Source of the DNA: Gemmataceae bacterium
Lineage (GTDB): Bacteria; Planctomycetota; Planctomycetia; Gemmatales; Gemmataceae
Length of the DNA: 52,463 nt
Assembly (NCBI GenBank): GCA_019748295.1
Contig: JAIEPT010000187.1
Location: 1 to 52,463 of the forward strand
Direction: 5' to 3'
Of the stretch, positions 1 to 7,423 are shown piece after piece. A program made the translations under genes and the position numbers. Within the stretch, counting starts at the first letter, position 1; the number at the start of each line of letters is the position of its first letter. Below the pieces are notes generated by a model. It was not told the origin of the DNA. It made no database searches and saw only the letters and a list, made by a program, of their open reading frames with translations.

Positions 1-25
1 CCGTTCTCGAGAGAATTAGTAGAAC

Positions 26-359
26 ATGATCCAGCTGCCCAGTAAATACGTCATTCTTGGCCGCGTGAAGAATAGTTGTCGATCTCGGTAAGGCGAGTTT
101 AGAGAAAAACCCGAACCCTCGATGGATTTCAATAGTCGAACCCGGAATACATAGCAGTGATTTTCGGGCTAGTGAAGGCCACGTCTACTTGCATCGCATC
201 CATGGAGATCTTTCCGGAAACGAGTTTTACGTTCTCTATCGTATTGTCGAGATCGACCGAGGGGGCCGATACGTCGCCTTTCTATGGCGGTTTCTTCCTG
301 GCGGAACCGTCGTGAAGCGAGACGCCAAGGGAGAGGTCGTCCAACGAATCTCGGACTAA
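26..359 (+). pseudogene. Small unknown protein, probably frameshifted or 5'-truncated
   Basis: The reading frame ending at the TAA at 357-359 is open back to a TGA at 66-68 and reads like real protein in its last half (LHRIHGDLSGNEFY, RGGRYVAFLWRF, then a charged tail ending QRISD). It has no ATG. In another frame an ATG at 26 gives MIQLPSKYVILGRVKN before hitting a stop near 92. Joining the two frames around 68-75 would give a continuous product of about 110 residues. I therefore read this as one small gene with a frameshift (mutation or sequencing error), or as two overlapping fragments. No family is recognised. The stretch is visibly less GC-rich than most of the window. Confidence 0.4.
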
Positions 360-426
360 GGTTGTTTTCTTTTCAAAGGACGAGAATCGGCGGGAACTTG
401 GATCGCATTCTTTCAGGTTCGACATC

Positions 427-1074
427 ATGAAGCAACTGGCTGCGGCAATTATGTTTTGCTGGGCGATTGGATATTTTGCGTTCGGATATTTGCAGTACCA
501 GCAAGTGGATGATCCTGAGAAGCAGCTTGTCAAGCTGCTGATGGAGCAGTGGGAGCAGGACTTGCGCAAGAAGATAAACGCCGATGTTGTTCTAAAAGAT
601 TTAGGAAAATCCGAACGTCTCGTCATTCTTCCATCGCGGTCCATCTATGAAATGCAGGAGGAGGCGGGCATCGCCAAGGACGTCTCCGTCGCCGGCGACT
701 TCACCTTCGCGGCCGACCTCACATGGCTGGGATCGTCGGGTTCCTGGCGGCAGGGCATCTTCGTGAACTTCGGCTCGCAGAGCTTCCTGATCCACGATTC
801 GGGCGAAGCCGGGTGGTACATCTACGGCCCCGGCGGCGTGTTGTTCGCCGGCAATGCGGGAGGCACCTCGGGCCAATCCGGAACGACGACGCTGAGCATC
901 GAACGCTCGGGCGATACGTTGACCTTCGGCTTCACGCGCGGCGGCACGTTCACCACGCTTTTCACGACAACGCAAACGGGCCTGGGCACGCTGACCCAAG
1001 TGGGCCTCGCAGCCTGGAGCCACGGGATCGACCTCAACGCGTTCGCGGACAATGCGTCGCTGATCGTGGATTGA
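427..1074 (+). CDS. Membrane-anchored unknown protein with a C-terminal beta-rich domain
   Basis: Encodes 215 residues. Residues 1-23 form one hydrophobic segment (MKQLAAAIMFCWAIGYFAFG), a signal anchor. Residues 24-80 are charged and helical. From about residue 76 the sequence becomes Gly/Thr/Phe-rich with alternating hydrophobics (FTFAADLTWLGSSGSW, LSIERSGDTLTFGFT) and ends AFADNASLIVD, which looks like a lectin/LamG-type jelly roll of the kind found in planctomycete exported proteins. Base composition changes at about position 655: the first 230 bases are AT-richer and the rest matches the GC-rich host. The gene may therefore be a fusion or a recombination joint. Function unknown. Confidence 0.6.
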   Translation: MKQLAAAIMFCWAIGYFAFGYLQYQQVDDPEKQLVKLLMEQWEQDLRKKINADVVLKDLGKSERLVILPSRSIYEMQEEAGIAKDVSVAGDFTFAADLTWLGSSGSWRQGIFVNFGSQSFLIHDSGEAGWYIYGPGGVLFAGNAGGTSGQSGTTTLSIERSGDTLTFGFTRGGTFTTLFTTTQTGLGTLTQVGLAAWSHGIDLNAFADNASLIVD

Positions 1075-1172
1075 CGGGAAGCGAAAAAGCGACCCTGCTT
1101 CATCGCATTGCGCTTCCGAACGCTCCGAGGTCGGCTTACACTGCAAGCCATCGCCGACACCGGAGCGTTCGC

Positions 1173-2546
1173 ATGTCATGTCATCTCTCGCGCATGCTCG
1201 TCGCAATCGTCATTTCGATTTCTTCCGCATCCTTCGCGCCCGCGGCCGATGAGCCCAAGAAACTCAATGTCCTCTTCCTCCTCGGCGACGATTGGCGGTG
1301 GGATACGCTAGGTTGCGTTAACCCACTGGTGAAGACGCCGAACCTGGATCGGCTTGCCAAACAGGGCGTGCGGTTTTCGCAGATGCGGGTGACGACGTCG
1401 ATTTGCTGCGTGAGCCGGGCGTCGATTCTTGCGGGTCAGCACATGGCCCGACACAAGATCCGCGGCTTCGGCGTTCCGTTCGATGAAGCGGCGTGGGCGA
1501 ATACCTATCCGGCCGTCTTCCGCCGTGCGGGGTGGTGGACCGGATTCGTCGGCAAGTTCGGCGTGGGCAAGGCGGATCCGAAGCACTTCGATTTCCTGCG
1601 GTCGTACGAGGGCGTCCATTGGATGAAGGACGGCGCCGGCAAAGTGCATGTCACCGAGAAGAATGCTCGCGATGCAATGCAGTTCTTGAAGGAACGGCCC
1701 AAAAATCAGCCATTCTGCCTTTCCGTGTCGTTCTTCGCAGCCCATGCGGAGGATCGAAATCCTGAGCAGTATTTGCCGCAGGAGTGGAGCGCGAAGCACT
1801 ACGAAAGCGTGAAGGTTCCCATCCCCGCGACGGCGACCGAGGAGCACTTCAAGCGACTGCCGGCCTTTCTCGCCACTGAGAAGAACGAAGGGCGTGTGCG
1901 TTGGAAGAAGCGGTTCGACACGCCGGAGAAGTATCAGCGTTACATGATCAACTACTATCGCCTCGCCACCGAGGTCGATGAAGCGGTCGGCCGACTGCTG
2001 GACGAACTCGAAAAGCAAGGGGAATTGGACAACACGCTGATCGTCTTCACGGGCGACAACGGCTACTTCCACGGCGAACATGGATTGGCTGACAAGTGGT
2101 ATCCCTACGAGGAATCGCTTCGCGTGCCGTTGATCGTCCGCGATCCGCGGTTGCCGGCGGAGCAGCGCGGCAAGACGAACGACGCGATGGCGCTGAACAT
2201 CGATATGCCGTCGCTGCTGTTGCGAGCGGCGGGATTGGATGTGCCGAAGGAAATGCAAGGTGAGGATCTGGCTCCGGTCTATCTCAGCCCGATGCCGCCG
2301 CGTTGGCGCGATGAGTTCTACTACGAGCATCCCGTGATCCTGGCGAAGGACCGCATCCCGCGTTCGGAGGCCGTCGTTCGCAGGGAAGCGATTTATGCGT
2401 GGTGGCCCGATTTCGACCACGAGCAGCTTTTCGATCTTACCCGCGACCCACGGCAAGAACGCGATGTTGCCCGCGATCCGGCCCACGCGAAGCGACGTGA
2501 ATCGCTCGCTGCGAAACTTGCCGCATGGCGTGAGCGAGTTCCTTAA
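1173..2546 (+). CDS. Secreted sulfatase (alkaline phosphatase superfamily)
   Basis: Encodes about 457 residues. The family hydrolyses sulfate esters, usually on polysaccharides, in the periplasm or outside the cell. The frame stays open upstream, but ATG 1173 is chosen because it begins a signal peptide (hydrophobic run LVAIVISISSASFAPAA ending near residue 25). The metal-binding Asp pair is in LFLLGDDWRWD (D39-D40). The formylglycine motif is C78-C-V-S-R82 followed by ASILAGQ; valine replaces the usual proline in CxPxR. Other sulfatase landmarks are GFVGKFGVGK, TGDNGYFHGEHG and the C-terminal LFDLTRDPRQERD. Activity would require a formylglycine-generating enzyme or equivalent, not present in this window. 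The substrate cannot be told from sequence. Confidence 0.93.
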   Translation: MSCHLSRMLVAIVISISSASFAPAADEPKKLNVLFLLGDDWRWDTLGCVNPLVKTPNLDRLAKQGVRFSQMRVTTSICCVSRASILAGQHMARHKIRGFGVPFDEAAWANTYPAVFRRAGWWTGFVGKFGVGKADPKHFDFLRSYEGVHWMKDGAGKVHVTEKNARDAMQFLKERPKNQPFCLSVSFFAAHAEDRNPEQYLPQEWSAKHYESVKVPIPATATEEHFKRLPAFLATEKNEGRVRWKKRFDTPEKYQRYMINYYRLATEVDEAVGRLLDELEKQGELDNTLIVFTGDNGYFHGEHGLADKWYPYEESLRVPLIVRDPRLPAEQRGKTNDAMALNIDMPSLLLRAAGLDVPKEMQGEDLAPVYLSPMPPRWRDEFYYEHPVILAKDRIPRSEAVVRREAIYAWWPDFDHEQLFDLTRDPRQERDVARDPAHAKRRESLAAKLAAWRERVP

Positions 2547-2625
2547 GAATCTGTTCTAAACCCTGCGGAGGGCTTGGGAGGGCGAGGCCTCCGCTGTGCA
2601 CAACTGTTGAAGGGAACTTCGTATG

Positions 2626-2919
2626 GCGTCATCGGCTTCCCAGCCCCGTTCACGGGGCTTTCGCGAAGGGTCTAGGCCCGCCGTTGACGGCGGGTTTCTT
2701 GGCGGAAACGTCGCGTCACGAGGCCCGTTCACGGGCCTCCTCGCCGTTTGGCTTCAGCCGTTTTCAAGCGGTTCAAGGGCCTGCGGCTATAGCCGAACCG
2801 CGAGAAGGCCCGTGAACGGGCCTGGCGGAATGCTTGTTTTGCCGCTCGTGACCCGCCGTCAACGGCGGGCCTAAACGCTTCGCGAAAGCCCCGTGAACGG
2901 GGCTGGGAAGCCGATGACG
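2626..2919. repeat. 294-bp composite palindrome built of nested GC hairpins
   Basis: Arms of about 67 bases (2626-2693 and 2852-2919) are near-perfect reverse complements. Each arm contains two smaller palindromes: agccccgttcacggggct and gcccgccgttgacggcgggt. Inside lie two more palindromes, 2721-2738 (aggcccgttcacgggcct) and 2806-2823 (the same with gtg for ttc at the centre). One half of this element recurs in reverse orientation at about 42474-42583. It fills the gap between the sulfatase and the convergent methyltransferase. A dispersed non-coding repeat family is the simplest reading. Confidence 0.85.
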
Positions 2920-2973
2920 TCCGTCGCAGCTACCATTCAACGGAGGGGCACCGCGGAGGGGCGAGGCGCCTCG

Positions 2974-3033
2974 CCCTCCCAATCTCCGCCCTCCCAATCT
3001 CCGCCCTCCCAATCTCCGCCCTCCGAATCTCCG
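2974..3033. repeat. Four tandem copies of a 15-bp unit
   Basis: The unit ccctcccaatctccg occurs at 2974, 2989 and 3004, and once more at 3019 with one substitution. Just upstream is a palindrome around gcgaggcgcctcgc (about 2960-2975), the same core seen at 48320-48340. The array lies between the composite palindrome and the end of the methyltransferase gene. Confidence 0.85.
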
Positions 3034-3051
3034 GCCGGGTTCGGAAACAAC

Positions 3052-3912
3052 CTACAAGCGAGGTCGTGCCGATCCCGGTTTGCGGAGCACCCAGAAGATC
3101 CGCGACGCCATCCCGCGAAGGCCCATCAATCCGGCGCCGGAAAACGCTTCCAGCGCCTCAAGGCCCGCAGTTCGTGCGGAGTGTTCGACGTCCGTGTTCT
3201 CGAGGGGCATGCGACGATGCGCTTCCGTCGTGCCGTCCGCGAACGTCACGAAGCAGTCGGCAACGCGTTGTTCGGGGTTATAGAAGAAGTGCTGCTGCAA
3301 TCCGCTGGCCCCGATCTTGTACTCCACCGTCACTTGATTCATGACGCGAAAAGCCCGTTCGTTCAGAACGTCGAAGACGAAGAGCCCCCCGGGCCGAAGC
3401 GAGTTCGCGACGCTTCGGAAAACCTCGGCCAGTTCATCGCGCGAGGCGACGTAGTTGAGCGAGTCGCTGCCGCAAACGGCGGCGTCGAATGTTTCTCCCA
3501 CGTCGATACTGCGGAAATCGGCGACCGCGAAGCGGAACTTGGGCTGCGGGCGTTCTCGCTGGGCACGGGCGATCATCGCATCGCTCAAGTCGATGCCGAC
3601 GACGCGTTCGGCATGGGCGCCGATCTCGCCGCTCAGCAAGCCGCTGCCGCATGCGACGTCCAGCACGGAGCGGAAGGGCGCATCGAATCGCTGTGCCGCA
3701 TCGGCGAGGAACTGCCCATACTGCGGGACGAACGCCGCGGCGACGTCATGCCAGTACTCGGCCAAGCGTGAGTAGGAACCCGCCGACACGACGAAGTCTT
3801 TGGGCGATTGCTGATTGCGCCAGACGCTCCGCGAGATGGGGATCTCGCTTTGCTGGCGCTTCCAGGCAAGCCGCCATTTCGCCTTGCGCCATCCCCACCA
3901 TCCGAGCGCCAT
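3052..3912 (-). CDS. Class I SAM-dependent methyltransferase
   Basis: Encodes 286 residues. Motif I is clear (VLDVACGSGLLSGEIG, residues 83-98), followed by the acidic end of beta-2 (VVGIDLSDAMIARA), motif II (FDAAVCGSDSLNYV) and the post-motif LRPGGLFVFDV. This is the Rossmann core of a small-molecule or protein methyltransferase; the C-terminal half also fits families that carry a beta insertion. The first 40 residues (Trp- and Arg-rich) are unusual, and the true start could be downstream, near VVSAGSYSRLAEYWHD. Substrate unknown. It is convergent with the sulfatase and its 5' end overlaps nothing. Confidence 0.88.
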   Translation of the reverse strand: MALGWWGWRKAKWRLAWKRQQSEIPISRSVWRNQQSPKDFVVSAGSYSRLAEYWHDVAAAFVPQYGQFLADAAQRFDAPFRSVLDVACGSGLLSGEIGAHAERVVGIDLSDAMIARAQRERPQPKFRFAVADFRSIDVGETFDAAVCGSDSLNYVASRDELAEVFRSVANSLRPGGLFVFDVLNERAFRVMNQVTVEYKIGASGLQQHFFYNPEQRVADCFVTFADGTTEAHRRMPLENTDVEHSARTAGLEALEAFSGAGLMGLRGMASRIFWVLRKPGSARPRL

Positions 3913-4020
3913 CCGTTCCTCGTTTCGGCCGAAAAATCGATTCCAGGCTGCAACGGCCTGGGTTGTTCGTTACCATCGACGCATTGTCCGAACCAATTCT
4001 CCCGACTGCCAGGAGCCGAC

Positions 4021-5478
4021 ATGCCGAGGCCGCGTCGCGCGTATGTGCCGTTAGGCGAGCGGCAGGAGTTAGTCTCCCTCTCCCTCCGTGAGAGGGTTGG
4101 GGTGAGGGCGCCTTTTCTTGCGAAACGCCACGTCGCACGCCCTCACCCCCGGCCCCTCTCCCGGAGGGAAAGGGGAGAAATACAGGCGCCGCTCGCCTTA
4201 GCGCTCACCTTCGTGGTGTTGGGCTTGGCAGTTGCGTTCCACCGGGCATCGGACGAAAAATCCGCGCCGCCGTTGCTCGACGGAAACGCACGCTGGTGGA
4301 AGGGAAATCTGCACACGCATTCCCTCTGGAGCGACGGCGACGACTTCCCGGAAATGATCGCCGCCTGGTATCGCCGGCACAAGTACCACTTCCTCTCGCT
4401 CACCGATCACAACGTCCTTTCCGAAGGGCAACGCTGGATCGATGCGGCGCCGCGAGCGAAGGCGATTGCTAAATACGTCGATCGATTTGGGCCCAACTGG
4501 GTCGAACGCCGCTCGGTGCTCGATAAGGAGAAGACGAAGGACCAGGTGCGGCTCAAGCCGCTTACCGAATTCCGCACGGTGCTGGAAGAGTCCGGGAAAT
4601 TCCTCCTCGTGCCCGGCGAGGAGATCACGCACAAGTACGGCAAGTTCCCGGTGCACATCAACGGCATCAATCTGCGCGACGTCGTCCTTCCCGTCGATGG
4701 GCCGAGCGTGACGGAAGTATCGCGCGTTCACCTTCGCGCGGTGGAGAGCCAGGCGAAGAAGACGGGCTGGACGAACCTCGCGTTCATCAATCATCCGAAC
4801 TACGGCTGGGGCTTCCGCGTCGAGGATCTGCTGCCGCTGGATGAGTTGCGCTACTTCGAGGTTTTCAACGGCCATCCGGAGGTGAAGAACTACGGCGACA
4901 AGATTCGGCCCAGCATGGAACGCATTTGGGACATCATGCTGGCGGTGCGTCTGCAACGCGGCCAGCCGCCCGTTTTCGGCGTGGCGACGGACGATGCTCA
5001 CAACTATCACGAGACGAGCGCCAAGAAAGCGAATCCGGGCCGAGGTTGGATCCAGGTTCGTTCGCCGCACCTGACGCCGGAATCGCTGCTGAAAGCGATG
5101 AAGACAGGAGATTTCTATGGCTCCAGCGGCGTCGCTTTGGAAGATCTGAAAGCGGACGAACAGGGTCTCAAGCTCAAGATCGCAGGCGTCGAGGGCGTCC
5201 GTTACAAGACGCAATTCATCGTCACGCGGGCGGACACGCCGCTCGATGCGAAGCCGCGGATGGACGACAAGGGCCTGTCGATTTCGGGGGAGTATCATGA
5301 GGCAATCGGGACGATAGCCGCGGAAGCGGAGGGTCTGGAGCCGGCGTATAGGTTCAAGGGAGACGAACTGTACGTTCGAGCAAGGGTCATTTCTGATTGC
5401 CTTCATCCGAATCCCTATCAGAAGGGGGATGTCGAGATGGCGTGGACGCAACCGAACGTGCGGAAGTCGGCCAAGTAA
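4021..5478 (+). CDS. PHP-domain metal-dependent hydrolase with N-terminal membrane/signal segment
   Basis: Encodes about 485 residues. ATG 4021 is chosen because AGGAG lies 6 bases upstream and it starts a basic n-region (MPRPRRAYVP). The PHP signature is WKGNLHTHSLWSDG (H98, H100) and LSLTDHNVLSEG, with later metal-ligand candidates around PGEEITHKYG, FINHPNYGWG and GVATDDAHNYH. PHP proteins are phosphoesterases or nucleases using two or three metals; planctomycetes have secreted members of unknown substrate. Oddity: between MPRPRRAYVP and the hydrophobic core LALALTFVVLGLAVA lie about 44 residues encoded entirely by a palindromic repeat (4051-4184). A GTG at 4213 is an alternative start. 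Confidence 0.82.
   Translation: MPRPRRAYVPLGERQELVSLSLRERVGVRAPFLAKRHVARPHPRPLSRRERGEIQAPLALALTFVVLGLAVAFHRASDEKSAPPLLDGNARWWKGNLHTHSLWSDGDDFPEMIAAWYRRHKYHFLSLTDHNVLSEGQRWIDAAPRAKAIAKYVDRFGPNWVERRSVLDKEKTKDQVRLKPLTEFRTVLEESGKFLLVPGEEITHKYGKFPVHINGINLRDVVLPVDGPSVTEVSRVHLRAVESQAKKTGWTNLAFINHPNYGWGFRVEDLLPLDELRYFEVFNGHPEVKNYGDKIRPSMERIWDIMLAVRLQRGQPPVFGVATDDAHNYHETSAKKANPGRGWIQVRSPHLTPESLLKAMKTGDFYGSSGVALEDLKADEQGLKLKIAGVEGVRYKTQFIVTRADTPLDAKPRMDDKGLSISGEYHEAIGTIAAEAEGLEPAYRFKGDELYVRARVISDCLHPNPYQKGDVEMAWTQPNVRKSAK
4051..4184. repeat. ctccctctccc/gggagaggg palindromic repeat inside the 5' end of a gene
   Basis: Begins ttaggcgagcggc, contains two facing pyrimidine/purine hairpin arms (ctccctctccctccgtgaga near 4075 and cggcccctctcccggaggga near 4150), and ends ggggagaaatacag. 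The same start and end words occur at 6574-6679, and related pieces at 15146-15175, 36041-36088 and 39252-39297. It stays in frame with the PHP gene. Confidence 0.8.
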
Positions 5479-5554
5479 GCGGATGTTTTGTCGCGCAAGT
5501 TCGAGCAGTTGAAGCGTTTCCAGGTCGGAAGAGAAATCTGCCAAGGAGCCAATC

Positions 5555-6307
5555 ATGTCCGCGACGACCCCATCCCAGCCGAGCCTGAAGGAAATGATGG
5601 CCCGTTACCTGAACCGGCAAGCGGAGTCGCATGCGCTGGGGCTTGGGGCAGTGGATCCCACGGAAGTCCTTCCATACGAAGCAGGTCCGGTGCAGCCCGT
5701 CGATCCGCGCACCGCATGGGACGCGGGCTTGGCGGCTCTCCAATCGGCCTCGGCGAAAGCTCCTCCGGGATGGGGCCAACTGGTCGCTCAGCATGAACCT
5801 GTCGTCGCCGTCAGCCTCTGCGTCGGCAACTTCCCGCAGATGGTTCGCGATTTCCACATGCTGCTGCATGGAGCCGATCTCAAGCAACTTCTGCCCAGCG
5901 CGGGCCGAACGGCCGTCATCACTCCTCTGAACGATTGGCTCGACACGGTGAAGCCGGTTGGCATCGACGCTCTTCTGGCCCTCGCCGCCTGTCGGCTGTC
6001 GAAGCAATTCGAACGGGGCGACGAAGTGATCCGGAAGGCGGATGCCGGCATCCCCGCCGACCATCGCACGGTCTGGGAAAACGAGAAAGCGGCATTTCTG
6101 TGGCATCAAGGCAAGCACGCCGAAGCGCGTTCGATTTGGGAAACGCTCCCCGCCACGCTCCCCGTCCGCTTCAACCGCGGCATGGCCGACCTGTTCCTCG
6201 GCAATACCGAATCCGCTCGCAGCCACCTGACCGGCGTCGCCAACGAATTGCCGGAAACCAGCCCGTGGCATCATCTCGCCAAGCTGTATCTGGCGCTGAC
6301 GAAGTAA
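5555..6307 (+). CDS. Conserved-looking cytoplasmic protein with TPR-like C-terminal half
   Basis: Encodes 250 residues; AAGGAG lies 6-11 bases before the ATG. No signal peptide or membrane segment. Residues 1-90 are Pro/Ala-rich with a VAVSLCVGNFPQMVRDFHML stretch. The C-terminal half (AALACRLSKQFERGDEVIRKAD, AAFLWHQGKHAEARSIWETL, GMADLFLGNTESARSHLTGV, WHHLAKLYLALTK) has the spacing of tetratricopeptide helices. No enzymatic motif. It is followed by a strong hairpin terminator, so it is probably the last gene of its transcript. Function unknown. Confidence 0.8.
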   Translation: MSATTPSQPSLKEMMARYLNRQAESHALGLGAVDPTEVLPYEAGPVQPVDPRTAWDAGLAALQSASAKAPPGWGQLVAQHEPVVAVSLCVGNFPQMVRDFHMLLHGADLKQLLPSAGRTAVITPLNDWLDTVKPVGIDALLALAACRLSKQFERGDEVIRKADAGIPADHRTVWENEKAAFLWHQGKHAEARSIWETLPATLPVRFNRGMADLFLGNTESARSHLTGVANELPETSPWHHLAKLYLALTK

Positions 6308-6341
6308 GCGGAACTACGTCCAAGTCATTGTGATGACGAAA

Positions 6342-6381
6342 AAAAGCCTGAAGCGGTCTCTAGGGACTGCTTCAGGCTTTT
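6342..6381. terminator. Intrinsic terminator, 13-bp perfect stem
   Basis: aaaagcctgaagc (6342-6354) pairs perfectly with gcttcaggctttt (6369-6381) across a 14-base loop and ends in a T run. It has A residues on the other side, so it could act on both strands. It lies 35 bases after the stop of the 5555-6307 gene. Confidence 0.8.
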
Positions 6382-6430
6382 GCGATGGAACGAACTGCGG
6401 ACGGCAAAGAGATTGTTTCGAAACCCCTGT

Positions 6431-6490
6431 CTTCCGCTTGCGGCTTAGCGAGATCAGGGCTTTCTCCGAACGTTCAGCCGCAAGCGGAAG
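6431..6490. repeat. Hairpin repeat, cttccgcttgcggc family (copy 1)
   Basis: Arms cttccgcttgcggc (6431-6444) and gccgcaagcggaag (6477-6490) are perfect complements, with a shared loop word agggctttc. Other copies are at 41435-41484 and 50186-50244. Confidence 0.85.
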
Positions 6491-6573
6491 ACTGGAGTTT
6501 CGAGGAAGGCCAATGCGCCCCGATGGTTCGAGCGAGCCCCTTACCCGCCCCTCACCCAAAGGGAGACAATGCG

Positions 6574-6679
6574 ATTAGGCGAGCGGCGGGAACTAGTCTA
6601 CCTCCCTCTCCTTCCGGGAGAGGGCTGGGGCCCGGCCCCTCTCCCGGAGGCAGAGCGGAGGCAGAGGGGAGAAATGCAG
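6574..6679. repeat. Second copy of the ccctctccc/gggagaggg repeat
   Basis: Starts gattaggcgagcggc and ends gggagaaatgcag, matching the copy at 4051-4184. It contains gccccggcccc-type arms and the duplicated word ggaggcagag. It abuts an otherwise start-less reading frame (6680-6857). Confidence 0.75.
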
Positions 6680-6857
6680 CCGGTTTTGCCTTGAGCGGAT
6701 AGCATTTCGAGAGGCGACGTCCTATCTCGACGTCGATGATCCCAAGGATCTGCCGCTTGAATTGGATGTCCGCAAAGTGGGGGAGAGTCAGGGCATGGTC
6801 GTCCTGACGGTGCTCGGGAAGTATCGAGCGATGTTCGGCATCGCGCCCTTGGAATGA
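6680..6857 (+). pseudogene. 3' fragment of a gene whose start is lost in a repeat
   Basis: The frame ending at TGA 6855-6857 reads RFCLERIAFREATSYLDV followed by DDPKDLPLELDVRKVGES and VVLTVLGKYRAMFGIAPLE, which is protein-like. There is no ATG, GTG or TTG with an RBS; the frame runs back into the repeat at 6574-6679. The next gene starts 4 bases after the stop, as in an operon, which supports the fragment once being coding. Family unknown. It may be a remnant, or its 5' half may have been displaced by repeat insertion. Confidence 0.45.
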
Positions 6858-6861
6858 CGCC

Positions 6862-7332
6862 ATGCTGCAATACTGGTGGGTGCTCGTCGTCGTGATCGGC
6901 GTGGTTGCGATCGCCTGGGCCTTGGGCCGAACCGCAAAGACTTTTGGCCGCGAGATGCGGCACGAGCGGGCGCGCGAGCTGTTCAAATTGCAGCGCGAAC
7001 GGCTCGAAGCGCATTTCCTTCAAGCTGCGGCCGCCACCGGGAAGCCGCGCGGATTGCGGTGGAAGGATTGCCAGTGGGAGAACCAGGTCGAGTTCGTCCG
7101 CGACCGCGAAACGGGCGATCTCTCGGCACTGGTCGGCGTCACGATTCAATTCGAGGCGATCGAAGGGGGCGACATGGAAGGCGTCGCCGCCGTCGGCAAC
7201 CTTCGCCATGCGTCCGCAGTATTCGCCTTTCGAAACGACCACTGGTTGACGGCAGGCAAAGCGCTCTTCAACATGTTTCCCACGGAAGCCGTCGAAAAGC
7301 TCGACAGCCAATACGAACGGCTTGCGTTTTGA
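6862..7332 (+). CDS. Single-pass membrane protein of unknown function
   Basis: Encodes 156 residues. Residues 2-22 (LQYWWVLVVVIGVVAIAWALG) form one transmembrane helix, followed by a basic helical stretch (TFGREMRHERARELFKLQRERLEAHF). The C-terminal 90 residues look like a small alpha/beta domain (GDLSALVGVTIQFEAIEGG, ASAVFAFRNDHWLTAGKALF). The start is 4 bases after the stop of the upstream fragment, suggesting translational coupling. Function unknown. Confidence 0.75.
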   Translation: MLQYWWVLVVVIGVVAIAWALGRTAKTFGREMRHERARELFKLQRERLEAHFLQAAAATGKPRGLRWKDCQWENQVEFVRDRETGDLSALVGVTIQFEAIEGGDMEGVAAVGNLRHASAVFAFRNDHWLTAGKALFNMFPTEAVEKLDSQYERLAF

Positions 7333-7361
7333 GCATCTTCACGCAATGAGCCGGGCAAAAG

Positions 7362-7423
7362 AGCCGCGCACTCAGTAAGCGGTCTTCGCTGGATCCATGT
7401 GACCGCTTACTACGAGCGCGGCT
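7362..7423. terminator. Bidirectional hairpin at a convergent junction (agccgcgcac family)
   Basis: Arms agccgcgcactcagtaagcggt (7362-7383, quoted as two words: agccgcgcac tcagtaagcggt) and 7402-7423 pair with a few mismatches. It lies between the stop of the 6862-7332 gene and the stop of cstA, overlapping the last codons of cstA. A second copy with a perfect 22-bp stem is at 37343-37406. It lacks a clear T tract, so termination is inferred from position and structure. Confidence 0.55.

Noticed and set aside
4198..5556. A 452-codon minus-strand frame opposite the PHP gene
   Set aside because: Composition is that of an antisense shadow; the plus strand carries the PHP motifs.
6520..6545. A T-loop-like word (ggttcgagcgagcccc) suggestive of a tRNA
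   Set aside because: No acceptor, D or anticodon arms can be built around it; no tRNA was found anywhere in the window.
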